Shown here in pieces: positions 13,799 to 21,848 of a stretch of DNA of 64,000 nucleotides (the stretch's first letter is position 1; each line of letters starts with the position of its first letter). Below the pieces are notes generated by a model. The model ran no database searches, was not told the DNA's origin, and saw only the letters and a program-made list of their open reading frames with translations. The position numbers were made by a program, and so were the translations under genes. The stretch comes from Helicobacter sp. 12S02232-10 (lineage in GTDB: Bacteria > Campylobacterota > Campylobacteria > Campylobacterales > Helicobacteraceae), in assembly GCF_002272895.1 (NCBI RefSeq), contig NZ_MLAQ01000003.1, positions 1-64,000 on the forward strand, written 5' to 3'.

Positions 13799-14891
13799 AA
13801 ACCTTTAAAATCTTTTCCGCACTTTGTTTGGCCATCTCCAAATCCATTTTTTGATGACAAGGTATGGAAATTTCAGCGCGATAAAAGTCTCTTGCATTTG
13901 GGAGCTCCATTTCTCCTAAAAGCTTTTTGTAAAGACTGAATTCATAAACTGGCTTGTAATGGACTTGAATACCAAGTTCGTCTTGTAGCAAAGCTTTAAA
14001 AATATCTTCTTTGGAACACCAAAATTCCGGAGCCAAAATAATCGGATATAGATGGTTTGTAGTGGTGTGAGGCATATCTTGATGTAATGTGAAAAAATAA
14101 GGGTTTCCCTTGAAAGCTTTGTCATAAAATTGAGCGATTTCTTCTCGAATTTGGAGAAAGCTTTCAAGTTTTTTAAGCTGGGATATTCCCAATGCAGCTT
14201 GAAATTCAGTCATTCTAAAATTAAAACCACTTTTGATTACATCGGTATTCCAAAGTTCTTTTTTTACTACTCCGTGCGAGCGGATAAGTTTAGCTTGCTC
14301 ATAAAAATCTGTGTTATTTGTGACGAGTGCTCCGCCTTCACCTGTTGTGATGGGCTTGATGGCATGAAAGCTAAAAATCGTAATATCAGCAAGCGTACCG
14401 ATTTTTTTATTTTGATATTTTGCCCCGATGGAATGGGAGCTGTCAGAAATAAAAATAAGACGATTTTTTTCACAAATATCTTGAATGCTTTTGACTTCAA
14501 CGCTGTTTCCTGCGTAATCAACGCTTACAATTGCTTTGGTTTGAGGAGTGATGAGGGAGGAGATCAGTTTTTCATTTATATTGCCATCTCTTTTAATATC
14601 GCAAAATACAGGTAATGCACCGCATTCAAGCATCATATTAGCAGTAGCTGCAAAAGTGATGGGAGATGTGATGGCGTGATTGTTTTTTTCTATGTTAGCA
14701 GCTTTATAGGCTGCATAAAGAGCAGAGGTTGCAGAATTAAAGACAAGGGCGTGTTTTACCCCTAAGTATTCACAGAGATTGTTTTCAAAATCTTGAGTGA
14801 GTTTTCCTTGAGTCAGGTTTGAACTCTCTAAAGCCTTAATAACTGCTTTTATGTCTTCTTCTTCAATAAGTTGCGTGCTATAAGGGTTCAT
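13773..14891 (-). CDS. pseC: PseC, UDP-4-amino-4,6-dideoxy-AltNAc transaminase
   Basis: This 372-residue PLP-dependent aminotransferase matches H. pylori PseC (HP0366) closely in several stretches that I recall, for example LGVKHALVFNSATSALYAAY, AIVSVDYAGNSVEV and the lysine site SFHAIKPITTGEGGA. The lysine in FHAIKP forms the PLP aldimine. The enzyme makes the third intermediate of pseudaminic acid, the sugar attached to flagellin, without which filaments are not assembled. It is directly downstream of a flagellin-like protein gene with one-base overlap (14891), and the 3' end overlaps a hypothetical gene. Confidence 0.93.
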   Translation of the reverse strand: MNPYSTQLIEEEDIKAVIKALESSNLTQGKLTQDFENNLCEYLGVKHALVFNSATSALYAAYKAANIEKNNHAITSPITFAATANMMLECGALPVFCDIKRDGNINEKLISSLITPQTKAIVSVDYAGNSVEVKSIQDICEKNRLIFISDSSHSIGAKYQNKKIGTLADITIFSFHAIKPITTGEGGALVTNNTDFYEQAKLIRSHGVVKKELWNTDVIKSGFNFRMTEFQAALGISQLKKLESFLQIREEIAQFYDKAFKGNPYFFTLHQDMPHTTTNHLYPIILAPEFWCSKEDIFKALLQDELGIQVHYKPVYEFSLYKKLLGEMELPNARDFYRAEISIPCHQKMDLEMAKQSAEKILKVFENIKTCL

Positions 14892-15562
14892 TAGCCCAGT
14901 AGCTTTGCTAAGCGTTCCAAGGTTATCCCATCGGTTTTATGAGATTCTTTAAATTGTTTTTCGTTCAACGCTGATTTATCAAGTGTATCATAATCGGAAT
15001 TGGTTTTTTTAAAGCTTTCAAGATTGGTTTCAAGCTTTTGATTGAGAAGATGAATGGCATTTTTGGCATATTTTTTTTGGATATTGAGATTTTTCAGAAA
15101 GCTTTCGGAAGTTTCGGGGCTATCTGCTTTGATTTGGGAAGGTTTGATTGTGCTTGCATCAAATTTGACATCTAAATCAAGGCGTCTATAATTTTTAATA
15201 AAAACGTTTTGACCATTGAAATCGGAAGAATCAAAAGTTTTAGTGATTTTTTCTTTGATTTTATCAGCCTTATCAATGCTTTCTTGCTTGTCTTCTTTTT
15301 CTTGATTTTGGAGTTTTTTAGAGATTTTTAAAAGAGATTTGCCTTCTTCAGACATCTCATCAATACTTAAGATGGCAGTTTGAAGAGCGCCAATGGCATT
15401 GTTAATTTCTTTTGTCGATTTTGACAGGTCACTTTCGTCAATTTTAATGGAATCTTGAGAATTTTTAACTTCGTTTGGTTTTTTTTCAGAAACAACCTCT
15501 GAAGATTTTTTTGAAACAATAGTATCATTGATCGGAGAGGGATTGCGGGGGGTAATCTTCAT
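14891..15562 (-). CDS. Flagellin-like protein (short, divergent)
   Basis: The 223-residue, highly charged protein shows echoes of the conserved flagellin termini. Residues 53-75 (INNAIGALQTAILSIDEMSEEG) follow the flagellin pattern AIGALQ-x-A. TFDSSDFNGQNVF around 108-120 matches the T-S-F-N-G-K motif that ends the flagellin D1 N-domain. NIQKKYAKNAIHLLNQKLE near 163 resembles the C-terminal D1 helix. There is no long variable region and no canonical N-terminus. It lies directly upstream of pseC, the flagellin-sugar gene. In H. pylori an uncharacterised gene holds the same place between accC and pseC. It may be a minor filament component or junction-like protein; function is not established. 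Confidence 0.6.
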   Translation of the reverse strand: MKITPRNPSPINDTIVSKKSSEVVSEKKPNEVKNSQDSIKIDESDLSKSTKEINNAIGALQTAILSIDEMSEEGKSLLKISKKLQNQEKEDKQESIDKADKIKEKITKTFDSSDFNGQNVFIKNYRRLDLDVKFDASTIKPSQIKADSPETSESFLKNLNIQKKYAKNAIHLLNQKLETNLESFKKTNSDYDTLDKSALNEKQFKESHKTDGITLERLAKLLG

Positions 15563-15603
15563 AATCCATTCCTTTGGCTTATTTTGAACAAAGCAAGCAT
15601 TTG

Positions 15604-16962
15604 TTATTCCATATTTTGCTCTAAATATTTCGTATGGATTTTGGAAAGCTTAAAGTCGGCGTTGTCCATCATTTTGAGATGAAAAGGTATGGTTGTTTTG
15701 ATCCCTTCGATACAGAATTCTTTTAAAGCTCTTTTCATTTTTGCGATGGCTTTGTTTCTGTCTTCCCCCCAAACGATAAGTTTTCCTATCATAGAATCAT
15801 AAAACATAGGGACGACATAGCCGGCATAAGCGTGAGTATCAAGCCTCACATTTGCACCTCCTGGCGCGATCCATTTGGTGATTTTACCTGGGCAAGGATA
15901 GAATTTTTCAGGATCTTCTGCAGTGAGACGACATTCTATTGAATGTCCTTTAAATTTGATAGTTTCTTGTTTGGGGAGCTCTTCGCCTTCTGCGATTCTT
16001 ATCATCCATTCTACCAAGTCTAGACCACTCACCATTTCACTGATGGTATGTTCGACTTGAAGCCTTGTGTTCATTTCCATAAAATAAAAATCTTTGTAAT
16101 TGGCATCCAAAAGGAATTCAAAAGTCCCAGCACCTACATAACCAATATGCTTGGCTGCTTTTACGGCAGTATCTAAAAGGGATTGTCTGACTTCAGGGCT
16201 AAGGACTGCAGCAGGTGTTTCTTCAATGAGTTTTTGTTGTCTTCGTTGGGTTGAACAGTCTCTTTCTCCGATATGGACAACATTTCCGTGTTTGTCTGCA
16301 AGGATTTGGACTTCAATATGCTTGGGATTACGGATGAATTTTTCCATATAAATGGTTCCATCTCCAAAGGCGCTTAATGCTTCACTTTCAGCGGCTAAAT
16401 AAAGATTTTTCAAAAGTTTTGGTTCTTCAACAACGCGCATTCCTCGCCCACCCCCACCGGCAGCTGCTTTTATGATAACAGGATAGCCGATTCTTTCAGC
16501 CACTTCCTCAGCCTCTTTATAACTCTTAAGAGCCCCTTCACTTCCAAGAATTACGGGAACACCCGCATCTTTCATCACATCTTTCGCCTTTGATTTATCG
16601 CTCATCATTACCATTACATCTGCATTAGGACCTATAAATTCCACTCCGTGATGGGAGCAGATTTCGACAAAATTCTGATTTTCGCTTAAAAAGCCATAAC
16701 CCGGGAATATGGCATCTGCATCAAAAAGATCTGCTGCGCTCATAATGGCAGGGACATTAAGATAACTTTCAGATGATTTTGGTCCCCCGATACAAACTTT
16801 TGCATCAGAAATATCAAGATAGTGAGCATCCTTATCTGCTGTCGAATAGATAGCAATTGCTTCTTTTCCCATTTCCTGAATGGTTCGAATTGCTCTAAGG
16901 GCTATTTCGCCTCGATTAGCGATGAGAATTCTATGGAGTGTTTTTTTTTCTACTTGTTTCAT
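15604..16962 (-). CDS. accC: Biotin carboxylase subunit of acetyl-CoA carboxylase
   Basis: The 452-residue enzyme carboxylates biotin on AccB using ATP and bicarbonate, the first step of fatty-acid synthesis. The N-terminal domain begins ILIANRGEIALRAIRT, the ATP-grasp glycine loop is AAAGGGGRGMRVV (residues 167-179), and the carboxylation site region reads KHIEVQILADKHGNVVHIGERDCS with TRLQVEHT near residue 300. Length and motifs are normal. It follows accB by 4 bp. The carboxyltransferase alpha subunit accA is elsewhere in the window (21849-22778); accD is not seen. Confidence 0.97.
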   Translation of the reverse strand: MKQVEKKTLHRILIANRGEIALRAIRTIQEMGKEAIAIYSTADKDAHYLDISDAKVCIGGPKSSESYLNVPAIMSAADLFDADAIFPGYGFLSENQNFVEICSHHGVEFIGPNADVMVMMSDKSKAKDVMKDAGVPVILGSEGALKSYKEAEEVAERIGYPVIIKAAAGGGGRGMRVVEEPKLLKNLYLAAESEALSAFGDGTIYMEKFIRNPKHIEVQILADKHGNVVHIGERDCSTQRRQQKLIEETPAAVLSPEVRQSLLDTAVKAAKHIGYVGAGTFEFLLDANYKDFYFMEMNTRLQVEHTISEMVSGLDLVEWMIRIAEGEELPKQETIKFKGHSIECRLTAEDPEKFYPCPGKITKWIAPGGANVRLDTHAYAGYVVPMFYDSMIGKLIVWGEDRNKAIAKMKRALKEFCIEGIKTTIPFHLKMMDNADFKLSKIHTKYLEQNME

Positions 16963-16966
16963 AGCG

Positions 16967-17428
16967 CTATATTTTCTCTACTTTGATGAGTTTTGTTCCG
17001 TATTCAACCGGTTGAGCGTCATTAACCTCCAAAGAAATGATTTTACAATCGTATTCTGCTTCTATTTCGTTCATAATTTTCATTGCTTCAATAATCCCAA
17101 TAGTTTGACCTTTTTTTATAGTGTCCCCGACATTCACATAGGGAGCGGAGTCTGGAGATGGGCATCTGTAAAAAGTTCCTACCATCGGTGATGTTATAAA
17201 ATCCCCGCTTTCAGAACAAGGAGCAGAGGGTGTTGGAATTTGGGGAGCGTTTTGGATAATGGGCTGAGGAGGAGTATGGGTTGTCGGGTGAATTTGAGAG
17301 GGGATTGCTGGGTCGAAAACAGGCTGTTTGTCAAGTTTAAGTTCAAAATCATTTTGTTTAAGACTCAGACGCGTTATTTCTGAATGATTAAAGATTTCGA
17401 TGAGTTTTTTTATTTCTACAAGGTTCAT
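16967..17428 (-). CDS. accB: Biotin carboxyl carrier protein
   Basis: The 153-residue carrier has the biotinylation motif IEAMKIMNEIEAEY near residues 113-126, with the modified lysine in AMKIM. The characteristic GTFYRCPSPDSAPYVNVGD thumb lies just before it and a proline/threonine-rich linker (residues 35-75) joins it to the N-terminal helix, which contains LSLKQNDFELKL. It carries biotin between AccC and the AccA/AccD carboxyltransferase. It is the first gene of a minus-strand operon with accC, the flagellin-like gene, pseC and a hypothetical gene. Confidence 0.96.
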   Translation of the reverse strand: MNLVEIKKLIEIFNHSEITRLSLKQNDFELKLDKQPVFDPAIPSQIHPTTHTPPQPIIQNAPQIPTPSAPCSESGDFITSPMVGTFYRCPSPDSAPYVNVGDTIKKGQTIGIIEAMKIMNEIEAEYDCKIISLEVNDAQPVEYGTKLIKVEKI

Positions 17429-17479
17429 AATTTATTTATCCTTTAACTTGAAAAATTTAGAATTCTCAATATTATTGAA

Positions 17480-17508
17480 TTGAGATTGCCTTTCGTCTTT
17501 GGTATAAT
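17480..17508 (+). promoter_or_regulatory. dcd promoter
   Basis: TTGAGA (17480-17485) lies 17 bp from TATAAT (17503-17508). The start codon of dcd is 29 bp downstream of the -10 box. It is one of few promoters in the core part of this window with a recognisable -35 box. Confidence 0.65.
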
Positions 17509-17536
17509 ACCATAAGTTTAGCTCAAAAGAGGATTT

Positions 17537-18106
17537 ATGGGATTAAAATCAGATACTTGGATTAAGGATATGAGCCTTACGCAAAGAATGATAGAGCCTT
17601 TTTGTGAAAAACAAATCGGGCAGAATGTGATCAGTTACGGATTGAGCAGTTATGGTTATGATATCAGGGTAGGCAATGAGTTTATGATTTTTACAAACGT
17701 GGGGGCGACATTGGTTGATCCTAAAGATTTTCATTATGATAATGTTGTAGAGATTGATGCTTCCAAACAAGGTTATTGTGTCGTACCTCCAAATTCTTTC
17801 GCTTTGGCAAGAACGGTGGAATATTTTAGAATGCCTAGAGATACGCTTGCAATTTGTTTGGGAAAAAGCACTTATGCTAGATGTGGGATTATCGTGAATG
17901 TAACGCCATTTGAACCTGAATTTGAAGGACATATTACTATTGAAATATCTAATACTACGCCTTTGCCGGCAAAAATTTATGCCAATGAAGGCATTGCTCA
18001 AGTATTGTTTTTGCAAGGGGATGAAGCTTGCGAAGTAAGCTACAAAGACAAAAAAGGAAAGTATCAAGGGCAGATCGGTATCACCTTGCCAAAAATTTTA
18101 AAATAA
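17537..18106 (+). CDS. dcd: dCTP deaminase
   Basis: This 189-residue enzyme deaminates dCTP to dUTP, supplying dTMP synthesis. The family motifs are present: [12 protein letters not shown] near 42, [17 protein letters not shown] near 89, [34 protein letters not shown] near 110-143 (with the catalytic Glu in the PEFEGH strand) and LFLQGDE near 155. The length agrees with the homotrimeric Dcd family. It is transcribed alone and divergently from accB, the same arrangement as in H. pylori. Confidence 0.95.
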   Translation: MGLKSDTWIKDMSLTQRMIEPFCEKQIGQNVISYGLSSYGYDIRVGNEFMIFTNVGATLVDPKDFHYDNVVEIDASKQGYCVVPPNSFALARTVEYFRMPRDTLAICLGKSTYARCGIIVNVTPFEPEFEGHITIEISNTTPLPAKIYANEGIAQVLFLQGDEACEVSYKDKKGKYQGQIGITLPKILK

Positions 18107-18107
18107 T

Positions 18108-18710
18108 CTAAAATCTGTAACTTATTGCAACCCCATAAATATTTTGATAAACCCCTTTGGATATTTCCTCTTGATCGACATTTACATCAATATTCACATC
18201 TTTGTTTAATTTGCTTGTGACCAAATATGAAATCCCATATCCCAATAAAGCTCCAGCGATCACTTGGGTTACGGTGTGTCTTTGGGCTGTAATTCTTGAA
18301 ATTCCTACCAAAGTTGCTAAAATAGTTGTAGGAACACCCCATTTCCACCCGTATCGTCTTTGCATAAAACCTGCTGCAGAAAATGCAGATGCTGTATGCC
18401 CAGAAGGAAACCCATCATAGCTTCCATTATTAGGTCTTTGGCTGATTCTTGCCCAGCTTGGATGATTTCTTGAAATGCCTACAAAACTATATTTAATAGC
18501 AAATGTAAGTGCTAGAGTGCTGCCCGTTCCAATCGCGAGATAGCCTAACCCTTTATAATCTTGTTGGGTTAAGGAATAGACTGCTGCCATTGCAGGTAAA
18601 AATTGAAAGATATCTCCATAGATTTCAAAAGCATCTTTTTTTCGTGCTTGCGATTGTGTCAGAAGACTTGCGAGCATAAAAGTGATGAAAAATATTTTCA
18701 GAAATTTCAT
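18108..18710 (-). CDS. PAP2-family membrane phosphatase with altered third motif
   Basis: The protein (about 200 residues from ATG 18710, preceded by GAGGA) has an N-terminal signal-like helix, a segment rich in aromatic residues, and the PAP2 signatures. Motif 2 is FPSGHTASAF, and motif 3 is SRITAQRHTVTQ, where the family has S-R-x5-H-x3-D. The final catalytic-relay Asp is therefore Gln. Motif 1 (K-x6-RP) reads only as ...ISQRPNN. The C-terminus (VYQNIYGVAISYRF) ends in Phe like an outer-membrane strand. PAP2 enzymes act on lipid A, undecaprenyl phosphate or phosphatidylglycerol phosphate. The substrate here is not known. Confidence 0.7.
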   Translation of the reverse strand: MKFLKIFFITFMLASLLTQSQARKKDAFEIYGDIFQFLPAMAAVYSLTQQDYKGLGYLAIGTGSTLALTFAIKYSFVGISRNHPSWARISQRPNNGSYDGFPSGHTASAFSAAGFMQRRYGWKWGVPTTILATLVGISRITAQRHTVTQVIAGALLGYGISYLVTSKLNKDVNIDVNVDQEEISKGVYQNIYGVAISYRF

Positions 18711-18877
18711 AAAAATCCTCATTATTTATATAAATTGAGATTTGTATTATACAGATTTTAGTACCCATTCCTCTTTCGAAGTTAGAATATAGTTTTTGTT
18801 AAGCAATTTTTTGTCATTGCTTTTGGATTTGATATTTGGTTAAGTTTCAAATTTAATGCATTATAAATGTTTGGAGA

Positions 18878-18954
18878 TGGTGTGCCCAGAGGGATTCAAA
18901 CCCCCGACCTACAGGACCGCAACCTGTTGCTCTATTCAGCTGAGCTATGGGCAC
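18878..18954 (-). tRNA. tRNA-Arg (anticodon GCG)
   Basis: The minus strand gives a cloverleaf: acceptor GTGCCCA with TGGGCAC, D-arm AGCTCAGCTGAATAGAGC, anticodon arm ACAGG-TTGCGGT-CCTGT, T-arm TCGGGGGTTTGAATCCCTC, discriminator A and encoded CCA. The anticodon GCG reads CGC and CGU. Most bacteria use ACG, edited to ICG by TadA, for this box, so the unedited form is a notable choice. Confidence 0.92.
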
Positions 18955-19031
18955 TTTTTTAAGTTGTTTGGATGAAAGCAAATTTTACCAAAAGTTTATT
19001 GATTTTTATGTTAAATTTATGGTTTTTGACC

Positions 19032-19037
19032 TATAAT
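19032..19037 (+). promoter_or_regulatory. rpsU -10 box
   Basis: TATAAT at 19032-19037 lies 58 bp before the rpsU start. The expected -35 position (near 19009) holds only TGTTAA, as usual in Helicobacter. Confidence 0.5.
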
Positions 19038-19095
19038 CTCTTTCGTAGAAGTTTTAGGACTTCGATAATTTAAATAAAGAAAGTGGTGATTTGGA

Positions 19096-19308
19096 ATGCC
19101 TGGTATTAAAGTCAGAGAAAATGAGTCTTTTGATGAAGCTTACCGAAAATTCAAAAAGCAGACCGATCGAAACTTGGTAGTAACCGAGTGTCGAGCGAGA
19201 AGATTTTTTGAATCAAAAACTGAGAAGCGCAAAAAACAAAAGATCAATGCCAAGAAAAAAATGCTCAAGCGTCTTTATATGCTCAGACGCTATGAGTCTA
19301 GACTTTAA
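19096..19308 (+). CDS. rpsU: 30S ribosomal protein S21
   Basis: The 70-residue, strongly basic protein begins [25 protein letters not shown] and has the S21 ending with RRRYESRL-like basic residues. S21 helps the 30S subunit base-pair with Shine-Dalgarno sequences. In H. pylori rpsU is adjacent to fabG, acpP, fabF and accA, and the same order appears here. A 9-bp hairpin follows the stop. Confidence 0.96.
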   Translation: MPGIKVRENESFDEAYRKFKKQTDRNLVVTECRARRFFESKTEKRKKQKINAKKKMLKRLYMLRRYESRL

Positions 19309-19309
19309 T

Positions 19310-19331
19310 TTCTCAACCTTTGGGTTGAGAA
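19310..19331. terminator. Hairpin after rpsU
   Basis: TTCTCAACC (19310-19318) and GGTTGAGAA (19323-19331) form a 9-bp stem with a 4-nt loop two bases after the rpsU stop. There is no T-tract, so it may be an RNA-stability element or partial attenuator rather than a full terminator. Confidence 0.45.
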
Positions 19332-19454
19332 AAATTGAGTCCTTCAATCTTCTTAAAAATCTAGTCATTTATTTTAAACTCGAAACTTTTTGTTAATATT
19401 ACCTTTTTAAATTTTAGATGAGAATCTAAACTAAGGATAATTAGGAGATTAATA

Positions 19455-20198
19455 ATGAAATTTAGTGGTAAAAATGTCTTGATCACGGGTGCTTCAAGAA
19501 GCATCGGCGCAGAGATTGCTAAAACTTTGGCAAGTTTTGGTCTTAAGGTTTGGATTAATTATAGGAGTAAGCCCGAAATCGCTGATAAACTTAAGGAAGA
19601 GATTGAAAAATCTGGTACTCAAGCAGCTCTTATTAAATTTGATGTGACTGATGAAGAGGGATTTATTGAGGGAATAAAAACAATCATTGATTGTGATGGA
19701 GAATTATCTTATTTGGTAAATAATGCTGGAATTACAAATGATAAGCTCGCTCTCAGAATGAAAACCGAAGAATTTATGAATGTTGTGGATGCAAATTTAA
19801 AATCCACTTTTATTGGGTGTCGCGAAGCCCTCAAGTTGATGAGCAAGCAGAAATTTGGAAGCGTGGTAAATATTGCTTCTATTGTAGGAGAAAGAGGTAA
19901 CCCAGGGCAAACTAACTATGCTGCAAGTAAGGGGGGTATGATTGCGATGAGTAAATCTTTTGCCTATGAAGGGGCGTCTAGAAATGTAAGGTTTAATTGT
20001 GTTACCCCTGGTTTTATAGAAACAGATATGACGAGTATTTTGAAAGAGGAAGTCAAAGAAAACTATATCAAAAACATTCCCTTAGGAAGGCTTGGAGATT
20101 CTAAAGAAATTGCACAGGCAGTGGCATTTTTATTGAGCGATTATTCAAGTTATATCACCGGTGAGGTTTTGAAAGTCAATGGTGGGCTTTATATGTAA
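19455..20198 (+). CDS. fabG: 3-oxoacyl-ACP reductase
   Basis: The 247-residue short-chain dehydrogenase reduces 3-oxoacyl-ACP with NADPH. Visible motifs are the Rossmann loop TGASRSIG (residues 11-18), NNAG near 88, catalytic Ser in NIASIVG, YAASK near 155, and the ending KVNGGLYM. The Rossmann loop has Ser where the family and H. pylori FabG have Gly (TGASKGIG), an unusual change. AGGAG precedes the ATG. It is followed by acpP and fabF, so the gene order supports a role in fatty-acid elongation. Confidence 0.95.
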   Translation: MKFSGKNVLITGASRSIGAEIAKTLASFGLKVWINYRSKPEIADKLKEEIEKSGTQAALIKFDVTDEEGFIEGIKTIIDCDGELSYLVNNAGITNDKLALRMKTEEFMNVVDANLKSTFIGCREALKLMSKQKFGSVVNIASIVGERGNPGQTNYAASKGGMIAMSKSFAYEGASRNVRFNCVTPGFIETDMTSILKEEVKENYIKNIPLGRLGDSKEIAQAVAFLLSDYSSYITGEVLKVNGGLYM

Positions 20199-20298
20199 AT
20201 TTTTGCAGAAAACGCGGTTTTTTTATTTTTTAATTTGTTTTTATTAAAACTTTAGTTAGAATCATAAATTTAAATCGAAAATTATGTAAGGAGATAAA

Positions 20299-20532
20299 AT
20301 GGCTTTATTTGATGATATACAAGCTGTAGTGGTCGAACAACTGAACGTAGATGCGAATCAGGTAAAATTAGAGGCTGAATTTGTGAAGGATTTGGGTGCT
20401 GACTCTCTTGATGTTGTTGAACTTGTAATGGCATTAGAAGAAAAGTTTGGGATTGAAATTCCTGATGAGCAGGCTGAAAAAATTGTAACGGTTGGCGATG
20501 TGGTAAAATTTATTGAAGCCAATAAAAAATAA
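20299..20532 (+). CDS. acpP: Acyl carrier protein
   Basis: The 77-residue acidic protein has the 4'-phosphopantetheine site [16 protein letters not shown] (Ser in DSL, residue 37). It carries acyl chains during fatty-acid synthesis. An AAGGAG site precedes the ATG, and a 100-bp spacer separates it from fabG, suggesting its own promoter for high expression. It is 59 bp before fabF. Confidence 0.97.
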   Translation: MALFDDIQAVVVEQLNVDANQVKLEAEFVKDLGADSLDVVELVMALEEKFGIEIPDEQAEKIVTVGDVVKFIEANKK

Positions 20533-20534
20533 TC

Positions 20535-20559
20535 AGCTCCTTTAAAATAGGGAGGAGCT
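20535..20559 (+). terminator. Attenuator-like hairpin between acpP and fabF
   Basis: AGCTCCT (20535-20541) pairs with AGGAGCT (20553-20559); the sequence TTGCTCATTTTAT follows. The weak T-tract suggests partial termination, which would leave more acpP than fabF mRNA, as the cell needs far more carrier protein. Confidence 0.5.
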
Positions 20560-20591
20560 TGCTCATTTTATCGTTATAATAAGGAGTATAT

Positions 20592-21830
20592 GTGCGTCGG
20601 ATCGTTGTAACCGGTTTAGGAATGATAAATTCGTTGGGATTGAATAAAGGGGATTCTTTTAAATCTATTGTGGACGGGGCGTGTGGCGTTAAAAGAATTA
20701 CTTGTTTTGATGCGAACGATTTTCCGGTGCAAATAGCAGCAGAGATAACAGATTTTGATCCTAATGAAGTGATGAATCCTAAAGAAGTCAAAAAAGCAGA
20801 TCGTTTCATTCAGTTGGCTCTGAAAGCTTGCAAAGAAGCGATGACTGACAGCGGACTTTTGAATACTGAAGGTAAATGTAGCGATAGCATTGCTGATAGG
20901 TTTGGTGTGAGTTCTGCAGCAGGAATAGGGGGGCTAGGGAATATTGAAAAGAACTCTATTGCCTGTTTTGAAAAAGGTCCTAGAAAAATCACTCCATTTT
21001 TTATTCCTTCGGCTCTTGTAAATATGCTTGGTGGTTTTACATCTATCGAGTTTGGCATTAAAGGTCCAAATTTATCGAGTGTTACAGCTTGTGCTGCAGG
21101 AACTCACGCAATTATTGAGGCAGCCAAGACAATTATGGTCAATGGTGCAGATAGGATGCTTGTAATAGGTTCAGAATCGACAATTTGTCCTGTCGGCATT
21201 GGTGGTTTTGCTGCGATGAAAGCCTTGTCATCTAGAAATGATGATCCTTTGAGGGCTTCCCGTCCTTTCGATAAGGATAGAGATGGTTTTGTGATGGGCG
21301 AAGGTGCGGGTGCTTTGGTATTGGAAGACTATGAGAGTGCCAAAGCTAGAGGAGCAAAAATTTATGCTGAGCTTGTAGGTTTTGGAGAAAGCGGGGATGC
21401 TAATCATATGACAACTCCCGCTCCAGAAGGCGAAGGTGCTTATCGTGCAATGAAAGCTGCTTTAAATATGGCAGGTGTTAAGATTGATTATATCAATGCT
21501 CACGGGACAAGTACAGGATATAATGATTTGTTTGAAACTATGGCTTTGAGAAATGTTTTTGGCGGCAAAGAAAATGTTCCACCTGTGAGTTCGACGAAAG
21601 GTCAAATCGGACATTGTTTGGGTGCTGCAGGTGCTATTGAGGCTGTTATTTCAATTATGGCAATGAATGAAGGTGTTTTGCCTCCGACCATTAATCAGGA
21701 GACTCCAGATCCTGAATGTGATCTTGACTATATACCTAATGTTGCTAGAGAAGCAAAAATTGAAACCGTAATGAGCAATTCTTTTGGTTTTGGCGGCACA
21801 AATGGTGTCGTGATTTTCAAAAAAATATAA
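20592..21830 (+). CDS. fabF: 3-oxoacyl-ACP synthase II
   Basis: The 412-residue condensing enzyme has the Cys-His-His triad: SSVTACAAGTHAI (Cys near 165), INAHGTSTGYND (His near 300) and KGQIGHCLGAAG (His near 340). It extends acyl-ACP by two carbons from malonyl-ACP. The start is GTG at 20592, preceded by AAGGAG. It is placed between acpP and accA as in H. pylori. Confidence 0.96.
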   Translation: MRRIVVTGLGMINSLGLNKGDSFKSIVDGACGVKRITCFDANDFPVQIAAEITDFDPNEVMNPKEVKKADRFIQLALKACKEAMTDSGLLNTEGKCSDSIADRFGVSSAAGIGGLGNIEKNSIACFEKGPRKITPFFIPSALVNMLGGFTSIEFGIKGPNLSSVTACAAGTHAIIEAAKTIMVNGADRMLVIGSESTICPVGIGGFAAMKALSSRNDDPLRASRPFDKDRDGFVMGEGAGALVLEDYESAKARGAKIYAELVGFGESGDANHMTTPAPEGEGAYRAMKAALNMAGVKIDYINAHGTSTGYNDLFETMALRNVFGGKENVPPVSSTKGQIGHCLGAAGAIEAVISIMAMNEGVLPPTINQETPDPECDLDYIPNVAREAKIETVMSNSFGFGGTNGVVIFKKI

Positions 21831-21848
21831 TCATATTAGAGCGTAGAA

